From assembly GCA_027006175.1 (NCBI GenBank), contig JALTKS010000038.1, positions 115,373-179,372 of the forward strand: a stretch of 64,000 nucleotides of DNA. The letters run 5' to 3'. Of this stretch, positions 45,357-57,700 are shown in pieces. The notes below the pieces were generated by a model that saw nothing but the letters and a program-made list of their open reading frames with translations, was not told the DNA's origin and searched no databases. Origin of the DNA: Gammaproteobacteria bacterium (lineage in GTDB: Bacteria; Pseudomonadota; Gammaproteobacteria; AKS1). Position numbers and translations under genes: made by a program. Position 1 is the stretch's first letter. Every line of letters starts with the position of its first letter.

Positions 45357-48065
45357 TTAATGCGCCTGATCCCAATTTACACCCTTACCCACCGAGACCT
45401 CTAAAGGCACCTTAAGCTCAGCAGCTGTCACCATTGCCTGCGTAATTCCTTCAATCGCTTTATCGAGATTTGAATCCGCAATTTCAAAAACCAATTCATC
45501 ATGTACCTGCATAATCATACGAATTTGATCATTTTTATCGCCAATCCATTCTGCACAGGCAAGCATCGCTCGTTTAATAATATCGGCAGCGGTTCCCTGC
45601 ATGGGTGCATTGATCGCGGTTCTTTCTGCATATTGCCGGCGCTGCATATTGGAGGCCTTGATATCGGGCACGTATAAGCGTCGCCCAAACACTGTTTCAA
45701 CATAACCTACTTCTCGTGCATGTTCTCGCATTGTTTCCATGAATGTTTTTACACCGGGGTAGCGTTCAAAATAAAGATCAATATATTGCTGTGCTTCTGT
45801 TCGCGTTACATCAATTTGTTTTGCCAAACCAAATGCCGACATGCCATAAATCAGACCAAAGTTAATTGCCTTTGCACGACGGCGTTGTTCCGTTGTTACC
45901 GCATCACGACCTATACCAAAAACTTCTGCTGCTGTTGCTTGATGAATATCTATTCCATCGGCAAAGGCCGTCAATAAACCCGAGTCTTCTGATAAATGTG
46001 CCATGATGCGTAATTCAATTTGTGAATAATCCGCGGCAACAACCGTAAAACCAGGCGATGCAATAAACGCCTGTCGAATACGCCGACCTTCCTCACTACG
46101 AACAGGAATGTTTTGTAAATTTGGATCACTGGATGATAAACGCCCTGTTGCGGCGACAGCTTGATGATATGAGGTATGCACACGACCCGTATTTTTATCA
46201 ATCATCAACGGTAACTTATCCGTATAGGTTGACTTTAATTTACTTAAACTTCGATGTTCTAATATTAATTTGGGTAACGCGTAGTCAGCGGCTAATTCTT
46301 GCAACACAGCTTCTGCTGTTGATGGCTGTCCTTTGGGTGTTTTCTTGATCACGGGTAATTTCATTTTCTCAAACAAAATTACCTGAATTTGCTTTGGCGA
46401 ACTTAAATTAAATTCCTCATCGGCAACCTGCCATGCTTCCGCTTGTATTTCATTAATACGCTTTGTCAGTAATTCACTTTGTTTTTTGAGCATTTTTGCA
46501 TCAACTAATACACCTTGCCTTTCTATGTTAGCAATCACTGTTAATAACGGCATTTCCATCTCCTGGTAAACCGTTTTTAACTCTTTTGCAGCTTCCAGTT
46601 TTGGCCAAAGTATTTGGTGTAACTGTAAAGTGATATCTGCATCTTCAGCGGCATAAGGTCCTGCCACATCCAGATGCACCTGATTGAAACTTAACTGCGC
46701 CTTACCTTTACCCGCTACATCTTCAAATTTAGTGGTTTTGTGTGATAAATATTTTAACGACAATGAATCCATATCATGTCTTGTGGCAGTGCTATCGAGT
46801 ACATATGATTGCAACATGGTATCGTGCTCAATACCACGCAAAACAATATTATAATTTGCCAGCACATTGCGGTCATATTTTAAATTCTGACCCACTTTAA
46901 ATTGTCTTGAATCTTCAAGTAATGGTTTTAATTCTTTTAATACCCATTCTCTTGATAATTGATCTGGCGCGCCTTCATAGTCATGTGCCACCGGCACATA
47001 AGCCGCATGCCCTGCTTCAACACTGAAAGAGACACCAACAATTTCTGCCTGCATATAATCCAGACTGGTCGTTTCGGTATCAAAAGAAAATAAATCACTC
47101 TTCTTAAGAACCGTTAGCCAATGAGAAAATGTTTTTTTATCTAAAATAGTTTCATAGTCGGTATCTATTTTCGCTGGAATAACTTCTGTTACTGATTCAA
47201 CCTCGCCGTCAATTTGTTCTGCTAACCAGGTCTTAAATTCATATTGTGCAAACAATTCACGTAAGTGTTCTCTGTCTGGTTTTATGCGCTTTAAGCTTTC
47301 CGGTGTTTCATCTAACGCCACATCACATTTAATAGTGACCAACTCTTTAGACATTGGCAGTTGCTCTAGACTATTTCGTAAACTTTCACCAATTTTACCT
47401 TTTACCTGATCGGCATTTGCCATTATTGTTTCAAGATCGCCGTATTCTGTTAACCATTTTACAGCTGTCTTGGGTCCACACTTTGGCACCCCTGGCACGT
47501 TATCAACCTTGTCACCCACTAAGGCTAAATAATCAATAATTTGATCCGGGCGCACACCAAATTTTTCCATTACCCCGTCTGGATCTGACACTACATTTGT
47601 CATGGTATTAATCAGTGTTACCGAATCATTCACTAACTGCGCCATGTCTTTATCACCGGTCGAGACCAGGCTTTTCATTCCCGCTGCCGTTGCCTGCACA
47701 CACAAAGTACCAATGACATCGTCTGCCTCAACACCCTCGACAACCATAAGTGGTAGCCCCATCGCTTTAACTATTTCATGTATGGGTTCAACCTGACTGC
47801 GTAATTCATCTGGCATAGGGGCACGATTTGCTTTGTACTCACTGTACATCTCATCACGGAAGGTTTTTCCCTTGGCATCAAAAATCACCGCAATATGTTC
47901 AGGGTCATATTCCCGCAACAAGCTGCGCAGCATATTCACCACACCGTAAATAGCACCGGTTGGCTCATTACGTGAGTTGGTTAAGTTGGGCATACCATGA
48001 AAGGCACGGTACAAATAAGATGACCCATCGACTAAAACCAATGGTTTTTCAGGTTTTTTAGACAT
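45357..48065 (-). CDS. polA: DNA polymerase I
   Basis: This 902-aa polymerase has three domains: the 5'-3' flap nuclease (1-290, with GVEADDVIGTL and GDKDMAQLV); a 3'-5' exonuclease with intact DxE (FDTETTSLD, about 325), so proofreading is expected; and the polymerase domain with DYSQIELRIMAHLSED and VHDELVFE. It acts in Okazaki fragment processing and repair. The length is close to that of the E. coli enzyme. Gene order with engB is conserved. Confidence 0.98.
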   Translation of the reverse strand: MSKKPEKPLVLVDGSSYLYRAFHGMPNLTNSRNEPTGAIYGVVNMLRSLLREYDPEHIAVIFDAKGKTFRDEMYSEYKANRAPMPDELRSQVEPIHEIVKAMGLPLMVVEGVEADDVIGTLCVQATAAGMKSLVSTGDKDMAQLVNDSVTLINTMTNVVSDPDGVMEKFGVRPDQIIDYLALVGDKVDNVPGVPKCGPKTAVKWLTEYGDLETIMANADQVKGKIGESLRNSLEQLPMSKELVTIKCDVALDETPESLKRIKPDREHLRELFAQYEFKTWLAEQIDGEVESVTEVIPAKIDTDYETILDKKTFSHWLTVLKKSDLFSFDTETTSLDYMQAEIVGVSFSVEAGHAAYVPVAHDYEGAPDQLSREWVLKELKPLLEDSRQFKVGQNLKYDRNVLANYNIVLRGIEHDTMLQSYVLDSTATRHDMDSLSLKYLSHKTTKFEDVAGKGKAQLSFNQVHLDVAGPYAAEDADITLQLHQILWPKLEAAKELKTVYQEMEMPLLTVIANIERQGVLVDAKMLKKQSELLTKRINEIQAEAWQVADEEFNLSSPKQIQVILFEKMKLPVIKKTPKGQPSTAEAVLQELAADYALPKLILEHRSLSKLKSTYTDKLPLMIDKNTGRVHTSYHQAVAATGRLSSSDPNLQNIPVRSEEGRRIRQAFIASPGFTVVAADYSQIELRIMAHLSEDSGLLTAFADGIDIHQATAAEVFGIGRDAVTTEQRRRAKAINFGLIYGMSAFGLAKQIDVTRTEAQQYIDLYFERYPGVKTFMETMREHAREVGYVETVFGRRLYVPDIKASNMQRRQYAERTAINAPMQGTAADIIKRAMLACAEWIGDKNDQIRMIMQVHDELVFEIADSNLDKAIEGITQAMVTAAELKVPLEVSVGKGVNWDQAH

Positions 48066-48176
48066 AGATTTGCAAGTATCAGTAATGAAAATGTTTAGCT
48101 ATTATTATATGGAGGACATGCTGTCCTTGTGCCGACATTATGCGTGTTTTCAACGCTTGATAACAGGAAATTGATT

Positions 48177-48899
48177 ATGGAAAAAACATCGCCACCTTTA
48201 CCGGGAAATCGGCCATTTACCGATACTCATCTAACCCGTGAATCATGGAAGATATTTCAGGTTATGGCTGAATTTGTCGATGGCTTTGAACGTCTTGCTC
48301 AAATTAAACCCTCTGTGAGTATTTTTGGCTCCGCACGTACCGATCCCAAGCATCCTTCTTATATTCTTGCCGAAGATATTGCTCGATTACTCTCGGATTC
48401 AGGCTTTTCAGTTGTGAGCGGCGGTGGTCCGGGTATTATGGAGGCAGCCAACAAAGGTGCCTTTGCAGGCAAATCACCCAGTATTGGTTTAAATATTGAT
48501 TTACCGCATGAACAGCACGACAACCCCTATCAGGATATTCCTTTACATTTCAGACACTTTTTTTCTCGTAAGGTGATGTTTGTAAAGTACGCATCGGCCT
48601 ATGTCGTATTACCCGGCGGCTTTGGTACACTGGATGAGCTTGCGGAAATTCTGACACTGATTCAAACCGGTAAAAGCCGTCGTATTCCCGTGATTTTAGT
48701 CGACAGTGAATTCTGGTCAGGATTAATCGATTGGTTTGGCAATACTCTGGTAAAAGCCGGTACAATAGATCCGGAAGATATGGAGCTTTTTAAAATTCTG
48801 GACAAGCCACAAGACGTTGTAGATGCTATATTTAAACACTACGATGCACGTGGATTTGAACCGTCTGCCGAAGAACAGGAAATCCTGTTAGAGCTTTAA
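48177..48899 (+). CDS. LOG-family Rossmann protein (TIGR00730-type phosphoribohydrolase-like)
   Basis: The protein has 240 aa from the ATG at 48177, chosen for the AGGA upstream; a longer GTG reading from 48129 is less likely. It carries SGGGPGIMEAANKGAF and the family motif PGGFGTLDELAEIL. LOG proteins release cytokinin-like bases from nucleotides or act as nucleotide 5'-monophosphate nucleosidases. It is divergent from polA. Confidence 0.9.
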   Translation: MEKTSPPLPGNRPFTDTHLTRESWKIFQVMAEFVDGFERLAQIKPSVSIFGSARTDPKHPSYILAEDIARLLSDSGFSVVSGGGPGIMEAANKGAFAGKSPSIGLNIDLPHEQHDNPYQDIPLHFRHFFSRKVMFVKYASAYVVLPGGFGTLDELAEILTLIQTGKSRRIPVILVDSEFWSGLIDWFGNTLVKAGTIDPEDMELFKILDKPQDVVDAIFKHYDARGFEPSAEEQEILLEL

Positions 48900-48930
48900 G
48901 TTTTTGAAATATATAAATAAAGGACTCATC

Positions 48931-49263
48931 ATGCAACACCGTCAGCTACTATTGGCAATATTATTATTACCTCTGAGCTTATCTATTCAGGCTGGCGATA
49001 AAGAGGACCTGCTTGTTCCGCCTCCACCACCAAAACTTAAAAGCGGTGAAGTCATTGAACCAGAAGTCAACATCATCAAGCGTAAAGATGCGACAGAAGA
49101 GCAATACAGTGTTAACGGGCAGGTTTATGCTGTGAAAATCACTCCCACTAGCGGCCCTGCCTACTACTTAATCGATACCGATGGTGATGGCGTACTCGAA
49201 ACTCTGGATGATGACTTTCAGCGTAATCTCAGTATTCCACAATGGGTTCTATTTAGCTGGTAA
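48931..49263 (+). CDS. DUF2782 small exported protein
   Basis: This 110-aa protein starts at the ATG at 48931 (AAAGGA upstream). The signal peptide is LLLAILLLPLSLSIQAG. The mature part begins with PPPPPKLKSGEVIEP and ends in the acidic YLIDTDGDGVLETLDDD, typical of DUF2782. The family lies between polA and thrB in Pseudomonas as it does here. Function unknown. Confidence 0.85.
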   Translation: MQHRQLLLAILLLPLSLSIQAGDKEDLLVPPPPPKLKSGEVIEPEVNIIKRKDATEEQYSVNGQVYAVKITPTSGPAYYLIDTDGDGVLETLDDDFQRNLSIPQWVLFSW

Positions 49264-49278
49264 TCTACATTTTTACTC

Positions 49279-50238
49279 ATGTCTGTTTATACCACCATTG
49301 AGCAAAATGAGCTTGAAGCTTTTTTGCTAAATTACAATATTGGCGATCTCATTGACTATACCGGTATCAGTGATGGTATCGAAAATACCAATTATTTTGT
49401 TAATACAACGCAAGGCAATTATGTTCTTACCATTTTTGAAGAACTCTCCGCCAAGGAGTTACCTTATTTTCTCGATTTAATGGCATTCCTCGCAGAACAC
49501 GAAGTGCCCAGTGCCCATCCCATTGAAGATAATAACGCTCGGTTTCTTCGAACCCTTAAAGGCAAACCAGCCGCATTGGTTGTTCGTCTCAAGGGTAAGG
49601 GCATCAAAGATGTTAATTCTGAACAATGCTATGCCCTCGGTGCCAACCTCGGGAAGTTACACTCCGTTAGCCACCATTTTACTGAACATCGCGATAACCC
49701 TCGTGGGCCACACTGGTGGCACGATATGTCGGTCAAACTCGACGATCATCTTTCAGGCAGTGAACGCGAATTACTGGATTCAGAAATGGCATTCCAGATG
49801 CAACATCGTCGCGATAAGCTACCAATGGGTGTCATACACGCAGATTTATTCAGAGATAACGCCTTATTTGAAGGCAATAATCTTACCGGCATCATTGATT
49901 TTTACTATGCCTGTAATGATGTACAACTTTATGATCTTGCTATTACCGTAAATGACTGGTGCTCTAATGCTGATAGCTCTCTCGATACTGCTCGCGTTTC
50001 GGCGATGCTTGAAAGTTATAAGCTAAAACGACCCTTACTCGATGAAGAGATTCATGCCTGGCCAATGATGCTTCGTGCCGCCGCACTGCGCTTCTGGCTT
50101 TCTCGCCTGCACGATAAACATTTCCCTAAAGAAGGTGAAATGACACACATTAAAGATCCTGATGTATTTAAAGATATTTTAGTTGACCGTATTACTCATT
50201 CAGATAAGTACCAACAACTTATTGCTGAAAATAATTAG
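49279..50238 (+). CDS. thrB: Homoserine kinase, APH-fold type
   Basis: This 319-aa enzyme phosphorylates homoserine in threonine synthesis. It belongs to the aminoglycoside-phosphotransferase fold (ThrB type II): GIENTNYFVNT near the nucleotide site, the Brenner motif VIHADLFRDNALF with catalytic Asp, and GIIDFYYAC with the metal-binding Asp. It follows DUF2782 by 15 bp and its end overlaps the convergent sapC-family gene by four bases. Confidence 0.94.
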   Translation: MSVYTTIEQNELEAFLLNYNIGDLIDYTGISDGIENTNYFVNTTQGNYVLTIFEELSAKELPYFLDLMAFLAEHEVPSAHPIEDNNARFLRTLKGKPAALVVRLKGKGIKDVNSEQCYALGANLGKLHSVSHHFTEHRDNPRGPHWWHDMSVKLDDHLSGSERELLDSEMAFQMQHRRDKLPMGVIHADLFRDNALFEGNNLTGIIDFYYACNDVQLYDLAITVNDWCSNADSSLDTARVSAMLESYKLKRPLLDEEIHAWPMMLRAAALRFWLSRLHDKHFPKEGEMTHIKDPDVFKDILVDRITHSDKYQQLIAENN

Positions 50239-50969
50239 TTGGTTTTTTGTCTGTCCAGTAAACCCTGAAAGTTATCAAGTGACATTAAATGTGCATAAAT
50301 GAAATACATATAATTTTTAGACATTAATGCTTTTAATACTTTTGCTGTCAATTTATTCAATTTCTTTTCATTTATACGATACATGTTAATCATATGATAT
50401 TCCTCACCAGACACATGTTTTGCTCTTGCTTCAAATACTTCAAATAGATCCTGTTCAGCGAGTGTGCTGGTAAAGGCCATCGTTGCAATACGCGAAGACT
50501 CATACTCCTGCATAAACGTTTGAAACTGTTGCCATGCCTCTGTCGGCTCACCATTATCATCAACTAATGATTGCGCATCCTCGCTCAATGCAGCTTCATC
50601 AACGCATACGAGTTGTTGTGCAGTAGAATCTTCTTCATTATTTATTTCGACAACACAAAAAGGATAACGGCGCACGTAAGCAGGGATATAAACGCCCTGC
50701 TCCCATTCTCCTTTATCATCAATAAAACGATTTTCACCAGAACTTAAACCTGTTGCCAACATTGGAACAAACTCTGTTTCATCTTCATTGGCACTAAAAA
50801 CAATTGGATAATACTTTGCTGCCTGTACAAATTCAGTCACCGTAACAAACACCGCATTTAAATTTCTGGCAAATGCAAAACGTTGTTCTTCAATCACACC
50901 TAAATGCGCATGTGTTTCCTTGTTAAAGGGAACAACAGCACCATAACCAGGGGGAGAAATTAAATCCAT
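50235..50969 (-). CDS. SapC-family protein
   Basis: This 244-aa protein without signal peptide matches the SapC family. The N-terminus reads VPFNKETHAHLGV, and later residues include FVPMLATGL and VYIPAYVRRYPF. SapC proteins were first noted near S-layer genes of Campylobacter, and their role is unclear. It follows the FecR-domain gene by 27 bp and is the last gene of the two-partner secretion locus, which suggests a link to export or surface display. Confidence 0.85.
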   Translation of the reverse strand: MDLISPPGYGAVVPFNKETHAHLGVIEEQRFAFARNLNAVFVTVTEFVQAAKYYPIVFSANEDETEFVPMLATGLSSGENRFIDDKGEWEQGVYIPAYVRRYPFCVVEINNEEDSTAQQLVCVDEAALSEDAQSLVDDNGEPTEAWQQFQTFMQEYESSRIATMAFTSTLAEQDLFEVFEARAKHVSGEEYHMINMYRINEKKLNKLTAKVLKALMSKNYMYFIYAHLMSLDNFQGLLDRQKTN

Positions 50970-50996
50970 GTATGTCTTCTCTCTATCATTTTTAAA

Positions 50997-51722
50997 TTAT
51001 TTACAGGAACTGCCTTCAATAAAATCGTCACTATTATCTGCTGTCGGATCCGGCAAACTGTCAATCACAAAAATAGCCGGTGCGGAAGGCAATAAACGCG
51101 GTTTGGATTTATTGCCTGCGATATAACCGTATTGCCCAACATTATATAACTGTGAACCTGCTGCATTGGTTAAAACAATACCGCCCTTATTAACGCCTGT
51201 ATATAAACCATCATCCGGGGCAGGGGCACCATAATCTTCGAGATCTTCACAATCGCCATTACAAAACCGTACTGTAAAATCTGTACCGCGGACACCCATT
51301 GTTGCAGAAGGTGTTTTCATTTTATAATTTTCACGGTTACGTTTAGCAATAACGCCGGTAACGGCTCGTAAACCACCCTTCACCAAGTTGGTCACTGACT
51401 TACCAATGCCATTCTTGGGGTATTTATACTTTTCAACAATCAACTTTGTTACTGGTCGCAACAACATGACACCACCATCTGTATACTTCAATTTCACAAA
51501 TGATTTTCTTTGAGTCTCGATAGTATCTCCTTCATAAAAAGGTCCACCACGTTTTAATTTACGCGTCTTTCCATCTGATGATAATGCAGCTGCTTTACCT
51601 GTGACTAAAACGATTTTTCCGGCTGCTGGTATCTTGGCAATAACCTGCCAACTTGAAATGGCCGTTACTATGATTAACGATAGAAATAATGCCTTTTTTG
51701 TAAATGAATTAATATTAATCAT
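50997..51722 (-). CDS. FecR-domain periplasmic protein
   Basis: This 241-aa protein has an N-terminal signal or anchor (ALFLSLIIVTAISSWQVIA). The FecR domain shows KLKRGGPFYEGDTIETQ, KLKYTDGGVMLLRPVTKL and SATMGVRGTDFTVRFCNGDC. FecR domains here lack a sigma-factor partner, and such stand-alone forms often go with surface adhesins and two-partner exoproteins. It follows tpsA by 23 bp. Confidence 0.88.
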   Translation of the reverse strand: MININSFTKKALFLSLIIVTAISSWQVIAKIPAAGKIVLVTGKAAALSSDGKTRKLKRGGPFYEGDTIETQRKSFVKLKYTDGGVMLLRPVTKLIVEKYKYPKNGIGKSVTNLVKGGLRAVTGVIAKRNRENYKMKTPSATMGVRGTDFTVRFCNGDCEDLEDYGAPAPDDGLYTGVNKGGIVLTNAAGSQLYNVGQYGYIAGNKSKPRLLPSAPAIFVIDSLPDPTADNSDDFIEGSSCK

Positions 51723-51745
51723 GTATTAAATCTCTTTAAGTATTG

Positions 51746-54700
51746 CTATGAACATTGATTCTCAGAACCATCATTAACGCCGCCATCTTCAAGCTCTAAG
51801 TCACTATTATTGTTTTCATTTTCACCCGTGCCACCGAAATTTTCATTTAACTCAATTGTGGATACACGCGCACCAAATCTAAATCCAAATGAACCTAGTT
51901 GATCAACCGTGACTGTCGTTACAATAGGTCTTACCACGAAAAAACCACCCACTTCATTGGCACTACCCAGTAAACCTGTGCCGATAATATTATTAATACC
52001 CGAGATCGTACCGCCACTCAAAAACAACAAGTTCTTGGTCCCGGCATTCACACTGCCTATACTAATATCACCATTAAAACCTTGTTCACCCAATGCTATT
52101 GTGGTGCCCGTAAACGGAGCAAAATGTTTATCGAATGTATAATTAAAATCGGCTGTCCCCGGTGTTGTTTGATTAAAACTTAAAGAAGAAAATGTTGTGT
52201 TGCCCAGCATATCTGTTTGACTGATGGTGAACGGTGTTAATTGCACCAGTAAATTAGCCGCGTTGCTCGTTCCGGTGAATGTAATATCATCTGCTTTTAC
52301 AAGTAAATACTGGTTACTTTGGCTTAGGTTGTTAATATTGAGTGTTACCGCATCCGTTGCAATAAAACTCGCATTTGGATCACTTGTACCGCCGGCATTA
52401 ACCAAACCAGCAACGGAGGCGATCGATGAAGTAAGTAATGTGTCACCTGCAACACCCGGCACAGTACCACCATTAACATTAAAACCAGCCGTGACATTAA
52501 TATTACCGTTACCGGATACAGCAAATGCCGACGCAGAGAAATCGTTACCTTGAACCGTTGATGTGGTTGCCGTGCCCACCTTTGATGAGATACCACCAAA
52601 ATCAATATCAACGACACCATAATTTGTGCCACTGATATTTACTGCCGCGCTACCTGTATTCATTGTATTATCAACAAATACATCATTAATACCCGTAGCC
52701 AAATCTACCGTGTTGGCGTTTGTCTTTAGTTTCGCCGCACTACTACCAAAATTGGCCGCACCATTACCGGCTAAATTTACTGTTGTTGCTGTCAACACGC
52801 CGCTCGCATCAACCTGCCCACCTGCTGTAAGATTAATGGTTGTCGCGCTATATCCCTGGTTAAGAGTCAGATCGGACTGCCCATCTATACTAACCGTGGT
52901 GGCAACAATATCACCACCTGAATTCAAATTGGTTGTACCACCAAATTTCAAATCCAGTGTTGTGTAATTTGTTTGTCCATAAGTGAAGGTTGTTGCACCG
53001 GCAAAGGCATTATTATCAATAGTGACATTTGCCGCGCCATTGACATTCAACGTACCTGTATTTGTCACCGCATTTATCGTAGCTGGCGCCGTGGCATTAA
53101 TAGTCACCGTATCTGCTCTATATTGACCCATACCTGACATGGCAGAAACAGGCGTTATTCCACCCACAACAACACTTGAACTTGATGAGGTATCCGATAC
53201 CGCAATAGTTGCATTATTTACGAGCTGTCCAGATGTATCCAAACTGACAGTTGCACTACCCATTGCCACACTTGCGTTTAAATTAGCATTGTTGGTTATA
53301 TTTCCTGAACCGGCATTAATGGCAATATTACCCGTATTGATATTGGCTCCATTAATATTTAGTCCATCGCTCGCAATAGAAAGATTTCCGTAGTTTGTCG
53401 CATTCAGATTTACATTGGCTAACGTAGTGGCCGTTGTGTCTAGCGTGACATTTCCAAAACCCGTACCAAGATTAACTGCGGCAGCATCCGTGACGATATT
53501 TAGACTGCTACTCCCTGTACCTGTTAAGTTAATTGCATCGGCAGTTAATGTATTAGCGTTACTGGCAATACCATTTGCCTGTAGCGTTAATGCATTCGGT
53601 GATGTCACCGTTATTGATTCTGCAATATCTAACGCACCTGTTGTATCTATTGCAAGTGCAGTCACATTCACTGCTGTACCGGCGGTTAAATTCACATCAC
53701 TCATGGCACTAATATCCAGTGTGCCATGCGTACCACCGCCTGAAAAATTCAAACCTGTCGTTGTTGTTGCCGCATTATCAAGCACAACCGATGAAACGGT
53801 ATTCCTTATATCAATGGCTGTTGCATTACTATTAAATGGTGCAAGCGTAGTACCGTAACTACCATTGCCAGCCAGATTCAATGTAGTGGTCGTAACACTG
53901 TTACCGCCATCACTTGCTGTTCCTGCAACATTCAAACTCACCGATGTTGCCCCATTCAACGATTGCCCTAAACTTAAATTGCCGCTTGTCGTTAGATCGA
54001 TATCTGTGGCTGTTACTACCGTGCTACCTGACAGATTTAAATTAACGGCATTTACATCAAGTGTATTCGTGATGGCAGTATTGACATTTAATGCACTATT
54101 GCTTGCCGTTAAATCCAGGAAGCTATTACTCAAGCTGCCCGACAAATTCACCGTTGCAGCATTCACTGTTAACGGGTTGGCTGCATCCGTGCCGATATTA
54201 CCTTTGGCGCTTAAATTAACGGTACTGGCTGTGCTCGTACCCGCACCCGTAATCGCACCACTCGCGCCGGTAATTGACGCATTAAATGTTCCCAAAGCCA
54301 CATTGACTGTACCGTCTAAAACAATACTGTCGCTGGCATTAATATTGATGACTGAACCAACACCCGTATCTTGCAAAATGCCGGTATTACCCAGCAAGAA
54401 ATCTTTCGCGGTTAAATTAATATTACTATTGGTAATTGTGCCATTCACCGTCAACGTATTTGTTGCCGTGAAATTACCATTGGTATAGGTATCATTCAGC
54501 GTTAAGCTGCTGGCAATAATACTCACCATGTCTGCATTTAAGGCACCAACACTGGCATCACCTGTTGTTGCTTCAACTGAAATTGACGCACCCGTTGCAC
54601 TCGCGGTTAAATTACCAACACTGATATTTCCTGTTGCCGCTGTTAGCGCAACATTGCCTGTCGTTGTTGTTACGTTACCATTGCTGCTACCGCTGATACC

Positions 54701-57700
54701 ATTGCCCATTAAGCTAACACCTGTTGCAGCAGCGATATTACCCATGTAGGTTAGTTGCCCATTTGCATTCGCGCTTACTGAGCCAAGCGTTGATGTAATG
54801 CTTCCTGTATCAATGGTGCTGTTTGATGAGGTGAGTGATACGTTTCCAGTTGATGCGGTAACATCTTGCACATCCAGTGCATTCACGACAGCCAGATTAA
54901 CAGCCGTTCCCGAGATTAAATTTCCGTTCAAGGTTAAATCATTTGCGCTGGCCATTCCGTCTTTAACACTAAAACTGTTTGCCGTAATGGCATTGCCGGT
55001 AATACTGAAACCATCAAAGCTGACTGTACTGGCAATCACATTACCGACATTAATTGTATCGGTTCCTGATGTTGCATTTGCTGTGACATTGACTGTCCCT
55101 GTGCTCGCATTCGTCGCTATATTACCAGTGGTAACCGTGTCTCCCGTTAACGATACCGTTGCACCCGCCGCCAGTAATGCATTCACATTTGCTGTCACTA
55201 AATCACCAGCCGCGTTGAGGGTAATGCCGCCATTATCGGCATCTAATTGTGCTGTTGTAATGTTGCCATTGCTTGTTCCTGTATTGGTGATGCTAATACT
55301 GTCAGCACTTACGGCTGCAAGCGTAATATTACCCGTATCGGCTGACACCGTTGCTGCCCCGGTAGTCGTAGTCAGTGAACCGGTTGTAATGCTATTTGCA
55401 TCCAGTGTAATACCCGTGTTGGCTGAAATATTATTGAGATTAAGTGTGCCACTCACTGCGATATTGGCATTGGGAATTGTCAGCGCCCCGGTCAATGTTA
55501 GATCTGTGGCACTGCCTACGCCGTCTTTAACTGTTAAAGTATTCGCGGTGATTGCGCCTGCTGAACTACTCGGTGCATCGAGTATTACTGTGCCAGTCGT
55601 CGCATTCGTTGTTAGATCGCCAGCGGCAATGCTTGAACCTTTCAAGCTGATTGTTGCACCAGCAACATTACTTGCACTCAGTGCGTTTGTTGATAACGTT
55701 CCTGTCGATGTTAGTGTGATTCCATTTGTAGCACTCAATGAATTTGCCAGACTCAGCGCACCATTACCGCCATTAATATCAACACTGCCGGTTGCGGATA
55801 AGCTACCTGACACATTGGTATCTACATTCGTATCAAGTGTCACACTACCAAAGCCACTATTACTAAAAGCGATGCCCGCAGTCGCGCCATTAAATGCCGT
55901 GTTATCAACGGTGACACTATTAAGCCCACCATTGAGATTGAGCTGAGCGGTATTTGTCGTCAAGTTATAACTGCTTCCAGTACCCGTACCTGCCAATGAA
56001 ATACTGGTTGCCGCAACATAAGGATTCACTGCCGTAGAAGTAACAACGCCACCGGCACTTAATGAAATATTATTGGCACTATTCAATTCTGCCAGATCAA
56101 GTGTTGTACCGGCAGTCAGTGAAATATCATCATTAGTGACAGTGATATCACCGGTATTTAATGATGTTGTCGCATTAAGCGTGACATTGCTATCCGCACT
56201 GAGGGTACCAACAACAATACTGGTAGTATCAGCAACAACATTTATCGCGCCCGTTGAAGCCGTTAAGCCTGCCGCATTAACACTCGCACCTGATAAAGTA
56301 ATACCATCATTGGCATCCAGCGTTGTGTTTGATGTATCAACAGCCCCTGCTGCATAAATCGAAAGCGTTTCACTATCGCCTGAACCGCCTTCCGTCACAT
56401 TCAATGAACCGGAAGCACCTACGGTTAACGATGCCACTTCACTGCCACTGCTACCCACCGAAATGCTTGCATCACCATTACCCGTTACACTACTGGTGAT
56501 CGCAGCGTTGACGACAACATCACCTGTGGCATTAATACTGACACTACGATTACCATTAGTAGAACTTGCGCTAACCGTATTACTCAATGTCACATTGCCA
56601 TTGCTACTGGTAGCTAACACCACATCGCCGTCGGTGGCACTCACTGCTGCACTGGTTGTTATGGCGCCCGAAGCCGCAACTGAAATATTGCCAGCAGCGG
56701 TATCAATGCCAGCAAGATCAACACCGCCGGTTTGATCAATATTAATATCACCGGTATTCGTTACCGATAAATCCAGAACGGTAGCGGCTGTTTCCAGTGC
56801 ATCTGCGGTGGCGCCAATGCCATCACTGGACGTTAACGTTACGGTACTACCGGTAACATTATTTGTGGCACCATTTACATCAGTGATAGCACCATTATTT
56901 GCATCGACATTCACTGTACCCGTGGTTGTTAACTGTGCAAGTGCAACATCACCATCAGAATTTAAATCAATCGCCCCTGAACCAGTATTAAACACACTAC
57001 CACTCGCCATGGTGATAAGGTCACTGTCATTACCATTGGTAACACCATTCGCATCTGCCGTGACAGTGAGTAAACCACTCGTTGATGTAACGTCACCATC
57101 GTTGGTAAAGGTAATAGAGTCATTCGCTAATAAGGTTATGCTGCCGCTTGCAGATTGAATGCCATCACGAACATCAATGTCATCATCATTGGCACTGGTT
57201 GCATCAAGGTTAATCGTGCCAGCACCGGCTGCCTGAATAACAGTCGATGCGGTCATGTCATCACCATCACTTACGGTTATCTTGCCGTTCGCTGCAATAT
57301 CAATATTGCCACTGGTGGTGGTTGACGCCGCCAGCACGGTGACATCATCATTTTCTTTTATGTAAACACCACCGGTTGCCGATGTTACATCAAGTCCATT
57401 AACATTTGTTTCTATTTGATCGCTTGCTGAACCAACACCGGTTGATGCGGCAAGCACGGCATTCACCGAGCTAATATCTTCACTGGTGCCATTGTTATCG
57501 ACAATCGTTCCTGCTGTTGCTGTAACAGAAACATTCGCCGTGGTTGATGTTAGCTTCGCGTTATTTTGAAAATCGACAGAATTAGCTGCGGCCAGTGTTA
57601 TAGTGCCGCTATTCGATTGAATACGATCTTGTAAAATAATATCGCTGCCAGTACCACCTGCATTCAAATCAATCGTGCCATTACCCACGGCTTCAATAAC

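Noticed and set aside
54798..55946. Long plus-strand open frame (382 codons) and many similar ones antisense to tpsA
   Set aside because: They follow from the biased repeat composition of tpsA; their products are low-complexity Val/Ala/Pro/Leu strings with no domain or ribosome site.
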